64,000 nucleotides of DNA from Paracholeplasma vituli. Lineage in GTDB: Bacteria > Bacillota_I > Bacilli_A > Acholeplasmatales > UBA5453. The stretch lies in NCBI RefSeq assembly GCF_025446935.1, contig NZ_JAOEGN010000008.1:1-64000 (forward strand). The letters are read 5' to 3'. The notes beneath the pieces are model-generated. The model saw only the letters and a program-made list of their open reading frames with translations, was not told where the DNA came from and made no database searches. Positions 8,314 to 16,506 of the stretch are shown here, piece after piece. Position 1 is the first letter of the stretch; each line of letters opens with the position of its first letter. The translations under genes were made by a program, and so were the position numbers.

Positions 8314-9409
8314 AAATCGTCTTCTCCGTTTCTTTATCGAAGAAATAGATGTGTGATGGGTCAAACGAGACCACAACCTCTTCTCCAACTTGATAGACTT
8401 CTCTTGAGTTGATTTTCAAGATGACATTTTTACCACCAAAACGGACATGAACCAGTGCTTCTGCACCTAAGAGTTCATAGAGTTGAACTGTGGTTTCAAA
8501 CCCTTCTACTTTACTATTGACACATTTACGATTAATCCTAAAATTCTCAGGTCTAACGCCAATGATGATTTCTTTACCAAAGTATCCTTTTTGCTTCAAA
8601 ATTGGATGAATTTTGGATTCATCAATGTGCATTTTAACCGCGTCAATTTCGAGTAAACCATCTGAATCGATATCCCCTCTAAAAATATTCATAGGGGGTG
8701 TACCAATAAAGTTAGCTACAAATAGGTTACTCGGTCTTTGATACACCTCAACTGGGGTTCCAATCTGTTGAACATACCCATCTTTCATTACAACCATACG
8801 GTCAGCTAATGTTAAAGCTTCAATTTGGTCATGTGTAACATAAATCATAGTCGAACCTAAACGGTGGTGTAGTTCTTTTAATTCCTTACGCATAACACCG
8901 CGTAATTTCGCATCCAAGTTGGATAATGGTTCATCGAGTAAGAATACTTTCGGGTCGCGAACGATGGCTCTACCTAAGGCGACCCTTTGGCGTTGGCCAC
9001 CAGAAAGTTCCTTTGGTTTACGGTTTAAATAGGGTTTTAAGCCTAAAATATTCGCTGCCCACATCACTCGTTCATGGATATAATCAGAACTTTGTTTACG
9101 AAGTGTTAACGAAAACGCCATATTATGGTAAACCGTCATGTGTGCATAAAGTGCGTAGTTTTGAAACACCATCGCGATATCACGGTCTTTTGGAGCCATT
9201 GTATTGACAACGACATCGTCAATGGTGAGGTTCCCTGATGTGATATCTTCTAACCCTGCAATCATACGGAGTGTGGTTGATTTCCCACAACCAGATGGGC
9301 CTACTAAAACGATGAATTCACCATCTTTGATGTCGATATTGAAATCAAAAACGGCTTGAACACCATTTAAATAGACTTTATTCACATTTTGTAATGACAT
9401 TGTGGACAT
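8306..9409 (-). CDS. Sugar ABC importer ATPase, MsmK/UgpC type
   Basis: This ATPase energises a CUT1-type sugar importer. Walker A GPSGCGKST, signature LSGGQRQRVALGRA, Walker B VFLLDEPLSNLD and the switch His in YVTHD are all present, followed by a C-terminal TOBE/OB region (about 240-360) with IIGVRPENF. The total of about 367 residues is typical for MsmK/UgpC. The start is uncertain: the ATG at 9409 has GGTGA 6 bases upstream, while GTG or TTG at 9418-9421 would add four residues. It overlaps or abuts genes on both sides. MsmK-type ATPases often serve several importers; here the partners are the LplB/LplC-like permeases at 13-15 kb. Confidence 0.93.
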   Translation of the reverse strand: MSTMSLQNVNKVYLNGVQAVFDFNIDIKDGEFIVLVGPSGCGKSTTLRMIAGLEDITSGNLTIDDVVVNTMAPKDRDIAMVFQNYALYAHMTVYHNMAFSLTLRKQSSDYIHERVMWAANILGLKPYLNRKPKELSGGQRQRVALGRAIVRDPKVFLLDEPLSNLDAKLRGVMRKELKELHHRLGSTMIYVTHDQIEALTLADRMVVMKDGYVQQIGTPVEVYQRPSNLFVANFIGTPPMNIFRGDIDSDGLLEIDAVKMHIDESKIHPILKQKGYFGKEIIIGVRPENFRINRKCVNSKVEGFETTVQLYELLGAEALVHVRFGGKNVILKINSREVYQVGEEVVVSFDPSHIYFFDKETEKTIYE

Positions 9410-9410
9410 A

Positions 9411-9851
9411 TTATTCACCAATTTCCTTTAAATGTGTTTTTAATTCGTGATACTTACGTAAAGTAATGAGGGCTGCATAAACCATAAAGAGAATGGTTAG
9501 ACCAATTAAAATCGTGATTTGAGTATATTGAACGCTACTTATTTGTTTTAATTTAAGTAGTTTTAGCGGTTCATTAAAAACTCTAAATAAATGGACAGCA
9601 GAAATTCCAAATAAACCGTAAACATAGCGATTGCTGTATGCCTTGACCTTTTCAGCAGCGAGAAAAGTGACTAATAACAATAGGATGTTGATCAAAATCT
9701 CAACGGCTGTAGACATCGTTGGTATAACTGAACGAGGGGTAATGGTCATGAACAAGGATATGGTTTGAAATACCATAGACAATAGAACAAGCCAATAAGC
9801 TGACTTATTCAATTGATAGCGCATTTTATCGATACGATTAGTTTTGTTCAT
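9411..9851 (-). CDS. Unknown small membrane protein 3 of the sugar ABC operon
   Basis: The 146-residue protein has four predicted membrane segments (about residues 18-36, 47-66, 74-90 and 110-133), basic residues at both ends and no recognised motif. It overlaps the start of the next upstream gene's end by 14 bases and stops almost on the ATPase start, so it is translated as part of the same run. No homologous family was recognised. A role in supporting the importer is inferred from position only. Confidence 0.7.
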   Translation of the reverse strand: MNKTNRIDKMRYQLNKSAYWLVLLSMVFQTISLFMTITPRSVIPTMSTAVEILINILLLLVTFLAAEKVKAYSNRYVYGLFGISAVHLFRVFNEPLKLLKLKQISSVQYTQITILIGLTILFMVYAALITLRKYHELKTHLKEIGE

Positions 9852-10407
9852 AGGACTTCACCACCTTTTGAATCAGTTGTGCACGGTCTTTTTGGACACG
9901 TATTTTATATACTATGAATACCATTAATAGGATAGATACAATGATCATGAAGATGGAAAACATATTGCCAAATTCGAATACGAGATAACTCTTCGTGGTG
10001 TTTCTAACCTGGTACAAGTGTGGTGGAACTTCTAACTCTGTAATCGCACGATACATGGGTTCTAAAACACTATTGTAATAAAGTGTCATAATTGCAGAAA
10101 CCATGAGAATTATCGAAGAAAGTATACTTAAAACAATATTACTGAAGAAAAACGTCTTGCGGTTAAATGAACCGGAGAATATGAGCAGTAATAAAAGGAT
10201 CACACCGGCGAATCCGACTTGTGATAAGGTACGATTGGCCGTTTGTGAAGCCAAATAGAATCGAGCAGCACGGGTCTCTGAGACAATATATGCCCAATTG
10301 GTGCTGTAACCTAATGTATAAATGTAAAATCCAGCTGCTGCGATTAGAAGCAGTATATATACGGTAGGTTGAATATATTTTGAGATTGTTTTAAGCGTAT
10401 TTTCCAT
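9838..10407 (-). CDS. Unknown small membrane protein 4 of the sugar ABC operon
   Basis: The frame is open to 10476, but the first part would cross a strong hairpin; the ATG at 10407 (MENTLKTISKY) has GGAAG 7 bases upstream, giving 189 residues. Four hydrophobic segments lie near residues 15-33, 65-80, 92-115 and 145-170, with a long loop after the first (TNWAYIVSETRAARFYLASQ) that probably faces outside. The C-terminus is basic. The family is not recognised. It is the first gene after the solute-binding protein and is separated from it by a hairpin, so it may be expressed at a lower level. Confidence 0.7.
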   Translation of the reverse strand: MENTLKTISKYIQPTVYILLLIAAAGFYIYTLGYSTNWAYIVSETRAARFYLASQTANRTLSQVGFAGVILLLLLIFSGSFNRKTFFFSNIVLSILSSIILMVSAIMTLYYNSVLEPMYRAITELEVPPHLYQVRNTTKSYLVFEFGNMFSIFMIIVSILLMVFIVYKIRVQKDRAQLIQKVVKSYEQN

Positions 10408-10439
10408 AAAATCACTTCCACTTTCATGTAAATTTTGAT

Positions 10440-10474
10440 GGGATTCTAGAAGGGCAAAACGCCCTTCTAGTCCC
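10440..10474 (-). terminator. Intercistronic hairpin after the solute-binding protein gene
   Basis: CTAGAAGGGC (10446-10455) pairs perfectly with GCCCTTCTAG (10461-10470) around a five-base loop, and GGGA/TCCC extends the stem past a two-base bulge. No T-run follows on the minus strand. Such hairpins after binding-protein genes usually protect the upstream message from 3' decay or give partial termination, raising binding protein over membrane subunits. Confidence 0.65.
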
Positions 10475-10483
10475 AAATTGTGG

Positions 10484-13042
10484 TTATTTATTAACTCTTG
10501 CGTAAGCAGCTTCGAGAGCAGCTTTGTAAATCACTTGATATGTATTGATACCATCTTTAGTCACATAAGTGCTGAAGTAAACTTCTGGAGTCACTGTGCC
10601 ACCTAAACCTGTGAATCCATCACGGACCAATTTAGCAAGTTGAGCATCTGCCCAAATGTCATCATAAGTTAAGGTTTGCATATCTGCTAATTCATCGGCA
10701 GAGAGTGCGAATAGTGATGGAGATAAACGATAGAACGGATTTTCAGATTGATATACACCAGCAAGTCTGAATGTATTCGCTTGAACCGCTACGTTGATTC
10801 TTTCAATACCTGCGACACCTTGATCAGATAATGTTTGGTATTCAAGACCTAGACCACGAATGTGACCAATTGGCATGGTTGCACCAACATAACGTCTTAG
10901 GTAGTTAATCATGTTACCAGATGCAAGGGTTTGCATTTCTGCTAAGGCTGCAGCGGAAATTGCTGGAATCATTTCACCGTTATATTCGATTTGTCCATCG
11001 ATGAAGCCTTGAGGCCCGTATAAATGAATATTACCGATTGAATCGTTAGCAGAATAATCATATAAACCATCAACTAAAGTTAAGATTCTCGCTAATTTCG
11101 CAGTGTCTTGTTCAACGTGTGCTGGAATACCCCATGCTTCATTCTTAAGGGATCTAACGCCTTCAGAGAAATGGAAATATTGACCATCACCTAACCAGTT
11201 ATTTACTGGAGGTAAGATTGCTTCAAAGCGGAATGTAGGGTCAAGTGCTTTAGCTGCAGTGATGTACCCTTGTGGGGTTGAGGATGCATTATAGTCATAT
11301 GTGATGAAACCATATGAACCTTGTAACAATTGTGCTCTGTGGTCTGTGTTTGAACCAGAGTCAAATGTTTGAATGATGAGTTGGTCATCGAATAACTTCG
11401 ATAATTGAGTAACACCGTCAATGGTAGCTTGTTCTGCTCTTGCATCTACGATCTTACCTTGTTGATCAAAGTATGTCCAGTCGTATCTTGAGAACATACC
11501 ACGTAGACCAAACATTTCAAGTCCGCGGAATAAGTTACGGATACGAGAAGCTTGTGATGTTCTTGGGAACATAACTTCTACGGATGTCTTAGGTGCAGTT
11601 AATTCTCTAGTTAAGTATTGTGGGTTTGCTTTAACTACATACATCAATGCAACTAATTCATCGACATCGTACGCAGCGTCTGTTCCAACAAATACGTCAG
11701 AAAGTTTAGCATAACCTTGTGCCCCATAAGTTGCTTGCATATAAGATCTGAATGCGTTTGCCATCGATGCACCAGTCTTATCAGGTAAGTTCTTAAGTGT
11801 AGTTAAAATATTTGCAGTGTGTGCCTTAGTGACATTACGAGTAGTTCCGTTTGGATTCGCAACTTTAACAACAACGTTTAGATTTTCAGGTGTTGTATTC
11901 GCAACAGTGAAACTACCTGTATAAGGTGTAGAGTCAAATGTAGGAGACACAACGTCTAGAATATCTTCAACCCAGTCAATACGAACTAAGAACATTTGTT
12001 CGATTTCACCAAATCCATCAAAGTATGGTGTATAGTAAATACCGCCATTAGAAGCTGTCATGGATGCTCTAACAGAAGGGTTTTCGGTTAGGAATTGGTT
12101 CAAATTAGGCATTGAGTTTAAATACTTAGATAAGTCAACGAAGTTATTACCTTGTACACCATATTGTGTCAGTAGTGCACCAGTTGCATTAATCACATCA
12201 ACAGTTGAGAAACTATTGGTGAGTAATTCGTTGAATTGGTTTGTAGTATTGCTGTTTACTTTAGCATCTTGGAATGTGATGTTTAATTTTTGTCCTAGAG
12301 CTTCCCAAACAGGCATTAACATACCTGAAGTATAAGTTTTACCATTTAACGAAACGTATGGATTGGTTTCTTGGTAAGAAATACCTCTACCTTCGTAGTT
12401 GATTGCAACTTTTAACGTAATTGCTTTTGAAGGGTCGTCTTCAACAAGGTTAGCACTGACATTCACTTGGAATTGTGTAGTTAAGGTTTGATACGTTACA
12501 GTGATCACTTTAAGACCTGCTGATACTGAATCAAAACCAGCGAAAGTAAGTTCTGTGTGTGGAACCGCTTCTTTAGAGCCATCCGAATAAAGCGCTTCGA
12601 CAATTAAACCGTTAATGTTTAAAACACCATTTAGACCATACGTTGTCTTCGAAGGTAAATTCTTAACTTGAATTGCCCATAAAGTTACTGGCGCATCGAC
12701 GTCTTTAACAACGACTTGAAATACATCTGTAAATTTTCCTACAGTTACTGTAATGGTCTTCAATCCTGGAGTCGTAGTCGAGAATCCAGATACTTGGAAT
12801 TGGTTCGCACCCGTACCTTGAGTCAAGATAAGGCTTGAACCATCACTAAATGAACCTTCAACTTGCAAACCTGCTAAGTCGAGTACTGTGTCACCGACTT
12901 CGTAATCAGTTTTAGTAGGCGTTACTTTAACTTGGATAGATTCCAATACTTTTTCGGGTTCAGGCTCATTGCCGCCACCGATACAGCCTGCTAAAACGAA
13001 TAGTGATAATACCGTTAGGATTATCCCAAACATTTTTTTCAT
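10484..13042 (-). CDS. Lipoprotein sugar-binding protein with two N-terminal Ig-like domains
   Basis: This is the extracellular substrate-binding lipoprotein of the importer. A signal peptide ends in the lipobox LAGC (Cys19), followed by a GGGNEPEPEK linker. Two repeats of about 85-90 residues follow (about 35-115 and 118-200), each of the bacterial Ig-like type: IQVKVTPTKTDYEVGD...GLKTITVTVGKFTDVFQV and IQVKNLPSKTTYGLNG...GLKVITVTYQTLTTQFQV. The remaining 650 residues resemble LplA/YtcQ-type family 1 binding proteins for oligogalacturonides or rhamnogalacturonan. At 852 residues it is well above the usual 450-550. The repeats probably lift the binding domain off the membrane or bind polymer. 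A strong AGGAGGA site precedes the ATG. Confidence 0.88.
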   Translation of the reverse strand: MKKMFGIILTVLSLFVLAGCIGGGNEPEPEKVLESIQVKVTPTKTDYEVGDTVLDLAGLQVEGSFSDGSSLILTQGTGANQFQVSGFSTTTPGLKTITVTVGKFTDVFQVVVKDVDAPVTLWAIQVKNLPSKTTYGLNGVLNINGLIVEALYSDGSKEAVPHTELTFAGFDSVSAGLKVITVTYQTLTTQFQVNVSANLVEDDPSKAITLKVAINYEGRGISYQETNPYVSLNGKTYTSGMLMPVWEALGQKLNITFQDAKVNSNTTNQFNELLTNSFSTVDVINATGALLTQYGVQGNNFVDLSKYLNSMPNLNQFLTENPSVRASMTASNGGIYYTPYFDGFGEIEQMFLVRIDWVEDILDVVSPTFDSTPYTGSFTVANTTPENLNVVVKVANPNGTTRNVTKAHTANILTTLKNLPDKTGASMANAFRSYMQATYGAQGYAKLSDVFVGTDAAYDVDELVALMYVVKANPQYLTRELTAPKTSVEVMFPRTSQASRIRNLFRGLEMFGLRGMFSRYDWTYFDQQGKIVDARAEQATIDGVTQLSKLFDDQLIIQTFDSGSNTDHRAQLLQGSYGFITYDYNASSTPQGYITAAKALDPTFRFEAILPPVNNWLGDGQYFHFSEGVRSLKNEAWGIPAHVEQDTAKLARILTLVDGLYDYSANDSIGNIHLYGPQGFIDGQIEYNGEMIPAISAAALAEMQTLASGNMINYLRRYVGATMPIGHIRGLGLEYQTLSDQGVAGIERINVAVQANTFRLAGVYQSENPFYRLSPSLFALSADELADMQTLTYDDIWADAQLAKLVRDGFTGLGGTVTPEVYFSTYVTKDGINTYQVIYKAALEAAYARVNK

Positions 13043-13063
13043 ACTTTTTCTTCCTCCTCTTTC

Positions 13064-13927
13064 TTATTCCTTAACCCCACCAACGTTGACCCCTTTTGCA
13101 AAATACTTCTGCAAGTACGGATAGACAACGATGATTGGGATAATAGACATGACAATCATGGCATACATATACGAATACGGTGAATACGGGGTATTCGTGA
13201 TTGATGCGTTTTCATCCATCAAGTATTCACTCAAATACTTTCTTAAATGGACTTGAAGCGGATGTTCGAAATTCCAGTTAACCAATACAAGGTTCCAGAA
13301 ATACCCATTCCAACGGGATAATGCATAGAACAATGTAACGGTTGCGAGGGCACTTTTGGACATTGGTAAATATACGTTCGTGAGGACTTGGAACTCATTT
13401 GCACCATCGACTATGGCTGCTTCTTCAATTTCCTTTGAGACCCCACTAAAATAGTTTCTGAGTAGAATGACGTTAAAGGCTTGAACTCCGAAACCATAGA
13501 TGATCCCCCAACGGTTATCGACACCAAACATCTTATAATTTAAGAAGGTTGGGATCATCCCTGCTGAGAACCACATCGTAAATACGATAATGAAGTTAAT
13601 TTGTCTTCTAAAGACCAAACGGCTCTTTGATAATGCATAGGCTGCTGCAATCGACATGACCATCGAAAAGATGGTGCCAAAGAATGTGTAGAATAGTGTA
13701 TTGGTATAAGCTATCCAAAATCCTTTATCCGATAATACTGCAATCAGTGCGTCGAGTTGAAAGTCTACTGGCCAAAAGATAACACGGCCTTGTTCGAATG
13801 CGATTTTACCCGATACTGAAGCCGATATCGTATAAATGAATGGATAGAGAGCTGCAATCGCGAATAAGGTAACTAACACATAGGCAGCGACTTTGAAAAT
13901 GACTTCTGTTATATCTAATCTTCGCAT
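13064..13927 (-). CDS. Sugar ABC permease, LplC/YtcP-like
   Basis: The 287-residue integral membrane subunit has six membrane segments and the ATPase-contact EAA loop, seen as EEAAIVDGANEFQVLTNVYLP at about residue 165-185. It closely follows the LplC/YtcP pattern of the carbohydrate uptake CUT1 group, including the C-terminal VVYPYLQKYFAKGVNVGGVKE, a strong hallmark (FxKGxxxGxxKG). AAGGAGG precedes the ATG. It is paired with the LplB-like permease 11 bases upstream and the binding protein 21 bases downstream. LplB/LplC/YtcQ-type systems import oligogalacturonides or related pectin fragments in other Bacillota; the substrate here is inferred from the operon. Confidence 0.93.
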   Translation of the reverse strand: MRRLDITEVIFKVAAYVLVTLFAIAALYPFIYTISASVSGKIAFEQGRVIFWPVDFQLDALIAVLSDKGFWIAYTNTLFYTFFGTIFSMVMSIAAAYALSKSRLVFRRQINFIIVFTMWFSAGMIPTFLNYKMFGVDNRWGIIYGFGVQAFNVILLRNYFSGVSKEIEEAAIVDGANEFQVLTNVYLPMSKSALATVTLFYALSRWNGYFWNLVLVNWNFEHPLQVHLRKYLSEYLMDENASITNTPYSPYSYMYAMIVMSIIPIIVVYPYLQKYFAKGVNVGGVKE

Positions 13928-13938
13928 GGGTAGCCTCC

Positions 13939-14976
13939 TTAGAATAGTGACGTGTCAGATACACGTTTGGAAATGAAATTCGCTCCGAGGACTAAGAACA
14001 TCGCGATGATCGAGTTAAATAAGTCTGCTGCCGCGGCTGTATTCAGCGAAATGGACTGTCCACCCATCAACCCACCGATACGTGTAACGAAGGTTGAAAT
14101 AACATCGGCTGTTCCATAGGTTTGGACATTATAGAGTAAAATGATTTTTTCATAACCAACTGATAGAATTTCGCCGATACGCAGAATGAGCATAATGGTT
14201 AGAGTTGGTGCCATCCCAGGAAGGGTGACATAACGAATTTGTGCGAGTTTATTCGCACCATCAATTCGAGCTGCCTCATAGTTTGTAGGACTGATTGCCA
14301 TAATGGCTGCGAAATAAACGATTGACCCATAACCAGCGCCTTCCCAAATCCCAGAAATAATGTAAATCGACCGGAAGTATTGAGGGTTTCTCATTATCCC
14401 CACAGATTCATCGATCAACCCTAAATTTTGTAATAAAGAGGTAATGACACCTGGTGCTTGATGCGGTTCATTGCCTTCAAATAACATTAAAGTAATGATG
14501 GAGGTAATGACAACCGTACTGATAAATTTAGGTAAGTAGGTTAAGATTTGAGTTAAGCTACGGTAGAAATCTGATTTGATTTCAGAAAAGAATAATGCCA
14601 GAATAATTGGTACAGGAAATCCAAAGATTAACCCATACATCGAAATCGCAAACGTATTTCGAAAAGCTTGCCAGAATTCCTTTGCATAATCCCCTGCAAT
14701 TAAGGATCTAAATGCATAAAACCCAGAGAATGGTGCTTGTCCAACCGAAAGTGTTAAATCATTCTGGTTCTTAAAAGCAGCGAGAATTCCATAGATTGGC
14801 ATGTATCTGAATATAAAGAAATACAAGAGCACTGGAACCAACATCACATAGAGTGGCCAGTCTTTTTTGATGGCTACCCAGTAGCGATGCCATTTATTTC
14901 TTTCTAATTGTTCTAACAGGAGTTCGCGATTCACTTCATCTAAACTCATGTGTTTTACGTCTTGATTAGCTCTCAT
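13939..14976 (-). CDS. Sugar ABC permease, LplB/YtcN-like
   Basis: The 345-residue permease has an unusually long cytosolic N-terminus of about 40 residues (MRANQDVKHMSLDEVNRELL) before the typical LplB opening WPLYVMLVPVLLYFFIFRYMPIYG. The EAA loop appears as NYEAARIDGANKLAQIRYVTLPG. It forms the heterodimer with the LplC-like subunit. Its start overlaps the end of the previous gene by 11 bases and carries AGAGGA upstream. The acidic N-terminal extension is not part of the core fold. Confidence 0.93.
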   Translation of the reverse strand: MRANQDVKHMSLDEVNRELLLEQLERNKWHRYWVAIKKDWPLYVMLVPVLLYFFIFRYMPIYGILAAFKNQNDLTLSVGQAPFSGFYAFRSLIAGDYAKEFWQAFRNTFAISMYGLIFGFPVPIILALFFSEIKSDFYRSLTQILTYLPKFISTVVITSIITLMLFEGNEPHQAPGVITSLLQNLGLIDESVGIMRNPQYFRSIYIISGIWEGAGYGSIVYFAAIMAISPTNYEAARIDGANKLAQIRYVTLPGMAPTLTIMLILRIGEILSVGYEKIILLYNVQTYGTADVISTFVTRIGGLMGGQSISLNTAAAADLFNSIIAMFLVLGANFISKRVSDTSLF

Positions 14977-15538
14977 AAAAGTGTTCCTCTTCGTTTCTTT
15001 CTTTTATTTGTTTCAATAAGTATTTACGCATGTCAACCATAAAATCTGTTTGGTGTCTTGCAATCATGAGAACGACCCATCCGATTAAGACATTAAATGC
15101 ATGTCGTGTAATCAATACCACCCATTCTACTTTGTCATAGAGCACGAATTGAACAATGACTTGGACAAAGAACATAGCCAAATACCCGGTTAAGAAATAT
15201 AAGGTTAATAAGATGACTTCATTTCGAATTTGTCCTTTAGTGGTGATTTTGAACCATACCATAGCACTACCAATCGCAAAGATAGACGCTGCATAACCCA
15301 TCATTTCCATAATTTCATAGTTACGATATAGGATTGTATGTAAAATGACGACTGCCCCATTCACAAACAAACCGTAAGGCCCCCACCTAAAGTAGATAAT
15401 CAAAAGGATCGGTGTAGACAAGGTCACATATAAGAACATAAGGTCTGATTGACTGGCAAAAAAGCCAATTAAATCTACCACTAGAGCAATGATGCCCAGA
15501 AACATCAAGTCCATAAGACGATATTTCGCTATTGTCAA
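14966..15538 (-). CDS. Unknown six-segment membrane protein, first gene of the uronate operon
   Basis: The gene begins at TTG (15538), placed 7 bases after a perfect AAGGAGG, and encodes 190 residues with five or six membrane segments and a charged C-terminal tail (KYLLKQIKERNEEEHF). The pattern of TM segments with a LLIIYFRWGPYGLFVNG stretch is reminiscent of ECF-type S components, but no signature supports that, so the function is left open. It overlaps the LplB-like permease gene by 11 bases and shares a 43-bp divergent promoter region with the pectin methylesterase gene. Confidence 0.72.
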   Translation of the reverse strand: MTIAKYRLMDLMFLGIIALVVDLIGFFASQSDLMFLYVTLSTPILLIIYFRWGPYGLFVNGAVVILHTILYRNYEIMEMMGYAASIFAIGSAMVWFKITTKGQIRNEVILLTLYFLTGYLAMFFVQVIVQFVLYDKVEWVVLITRHAFNVLIGWVVLMIARHQTDFMVDMRKYLLKQIKERNEEEHFYES

Positions 15539-15560
15539 AGTATGACCTCCTTTATATAAT
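15532..15560 (+). promoter_or_regulatory. Sigma-A promoter of the pectin methylesterase gene
   Basis: TTGTCA at 15532-15537 and TATAAT at 15555-15560 are separated by 17 bases. The -35 box covers the TTG start codon of the divergent operon's first gene, and the -10 box lies opposite that gene's leader, so transcription in the two directions must interfere or be jointly controlled. No equally good leftward promoter was found in the 43-bp gap, so it may lie inside the methylesterase gene. Confidence 0.75.
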
Positions 15561-15581
15561 GGATTTACATGAGGTGTTCAT

Positions 15582-16475
15582 ATGATTAAACTTAAACTTT
15601 CCCCAAAAGACAATATTCAAGCAGTTTTGGATGGTTATCCACTCGATACCCATCTTGATGTAACTCTTAGCCCTGGTTTATACAACCAAAAACTTACTTT
15701 GAAGCACGATTACCTAAAATTAACTGGAACATCACACGATACCGTCATTTCTTTTGACGATCACGCTTTAAAATTCCATGCCGATGGGTTATTGATGAAT
15801 ACATTTCGAACCCAGACCGTTTTAATTTTAGGAGACCACATTACACTATCGAATTTAACGATCGAGAATACAAGTGGAACAGGCCCTAAGATTGGACAAG
15901 CGATAGCGCTTTCATCTTATGGAGATGATACAACGATTCAAAATTGTGTCCTTAAATCCACCCAAGATACACTTTTCTTTGGGCCTTTGCCATCGGATTT
16001 AATTTCACGGTACGACCATATATTATCGGTTGAGGAACGCATAAACCGTCCATTGAGACAATTCGTCTTTGATTCCACAATCATTGGAAATGTTGACTTC
16101 ATTTTTGGTAGTAGTGATGCGTTTATCGATCACTGTACGATCATTTCGAATGGTAATGGATACATCAGTGCACCCTCTACACATCCCAAATCATCGTTCG
16201 GGCTGGTATTTAATCAATGTCGGTTTGAATCCTTAGGACAGTACACCATTGTTCTGAGTAGACCTTGGCGTAGCGGAGGAAAGGTCGCATTCATCGATGT
16301 AGATTTTACCGCACCGATTGCTGAAGAACGTTATTTGGATTGGGATAAGCCAGTCTTTGAAAACTACGAACTGCCTTATGTACCGCATCATTTATCAAAA
16401 CCATTGCCCGAAACCATGTTGAAAGCAATTATAGACTGTATCGCTAAGAAGCGTTTGGATTTGAATCGACATTAA
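15582..16475 (+). CDS. Pectin methylesterase (carbohydrate esterase family 8), cytosolic
   Basis: CE8 enzymes remove methyl esters from homogalacturonan. The 297-residue beta-helix protein has the family signatures: SPGLYNQKL near residue 29 (GxYxE-like, with Gln for Glu), GQAIALS, the catalytic Asp of QDTLFFG at about 128, the second Asp of DFIFG at about 171 and the Arg/Trp of SRPW at about 226. No signal peptide is present, so it should act inside the cell on imported methylated oligogalacturonides. GAGGTG lies 7 bases before the ATG. It is the only rightward gene in the uronate island and has its own promoter and terminator. Confidence 0.92.
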   Translation: MIKLKLSPKDNIQAVLDGYPLDTHLDVTLSPGLYNQKLTLKHDYLKLTGTSHDTVISFDDHALKFHADGLLMNTFRTQTVLILGDHITLSNLTIENTSGTGPKIGQAIALSSYGDDTTIQNCVLKSTQDTLFFGPLPSDLISRYDHILSVEERINRPLRQFVFDSTIIGNVDFIFGSSDAFIDHCTIISNGNGYISAPSTHPKSSFGLVFNQCRFESLGQYTIVLSRPWRSGGKVAFIDVDFTAPIAEERYLDWDKPVFENYELPYVPHHLSKPLPETMLKAIIDCIAKKRLDLNRH

Positions 16476-16484
16476 TCGATTCAT

Positions 16485-16506
16485 ATCGCTTCTGGCGATT
16501 TTTTTT
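16485..16506 (+). terminator. Terminator after the pectin methylesterase gene
   Basis: ATCGC (16485-16489) pairs with GCGAT (16495-16499) around TTCTG and is followed by a run of seven T. The hairpin ends against the stop of the convergent uxaC gene. Confidence 0.75.

Noticed and set aside
14966-15538. ECF-type S component call
   Set aside because: Size and topology fit, but no family motif or ECF module is visible in the window; left as unknown membrane protein.
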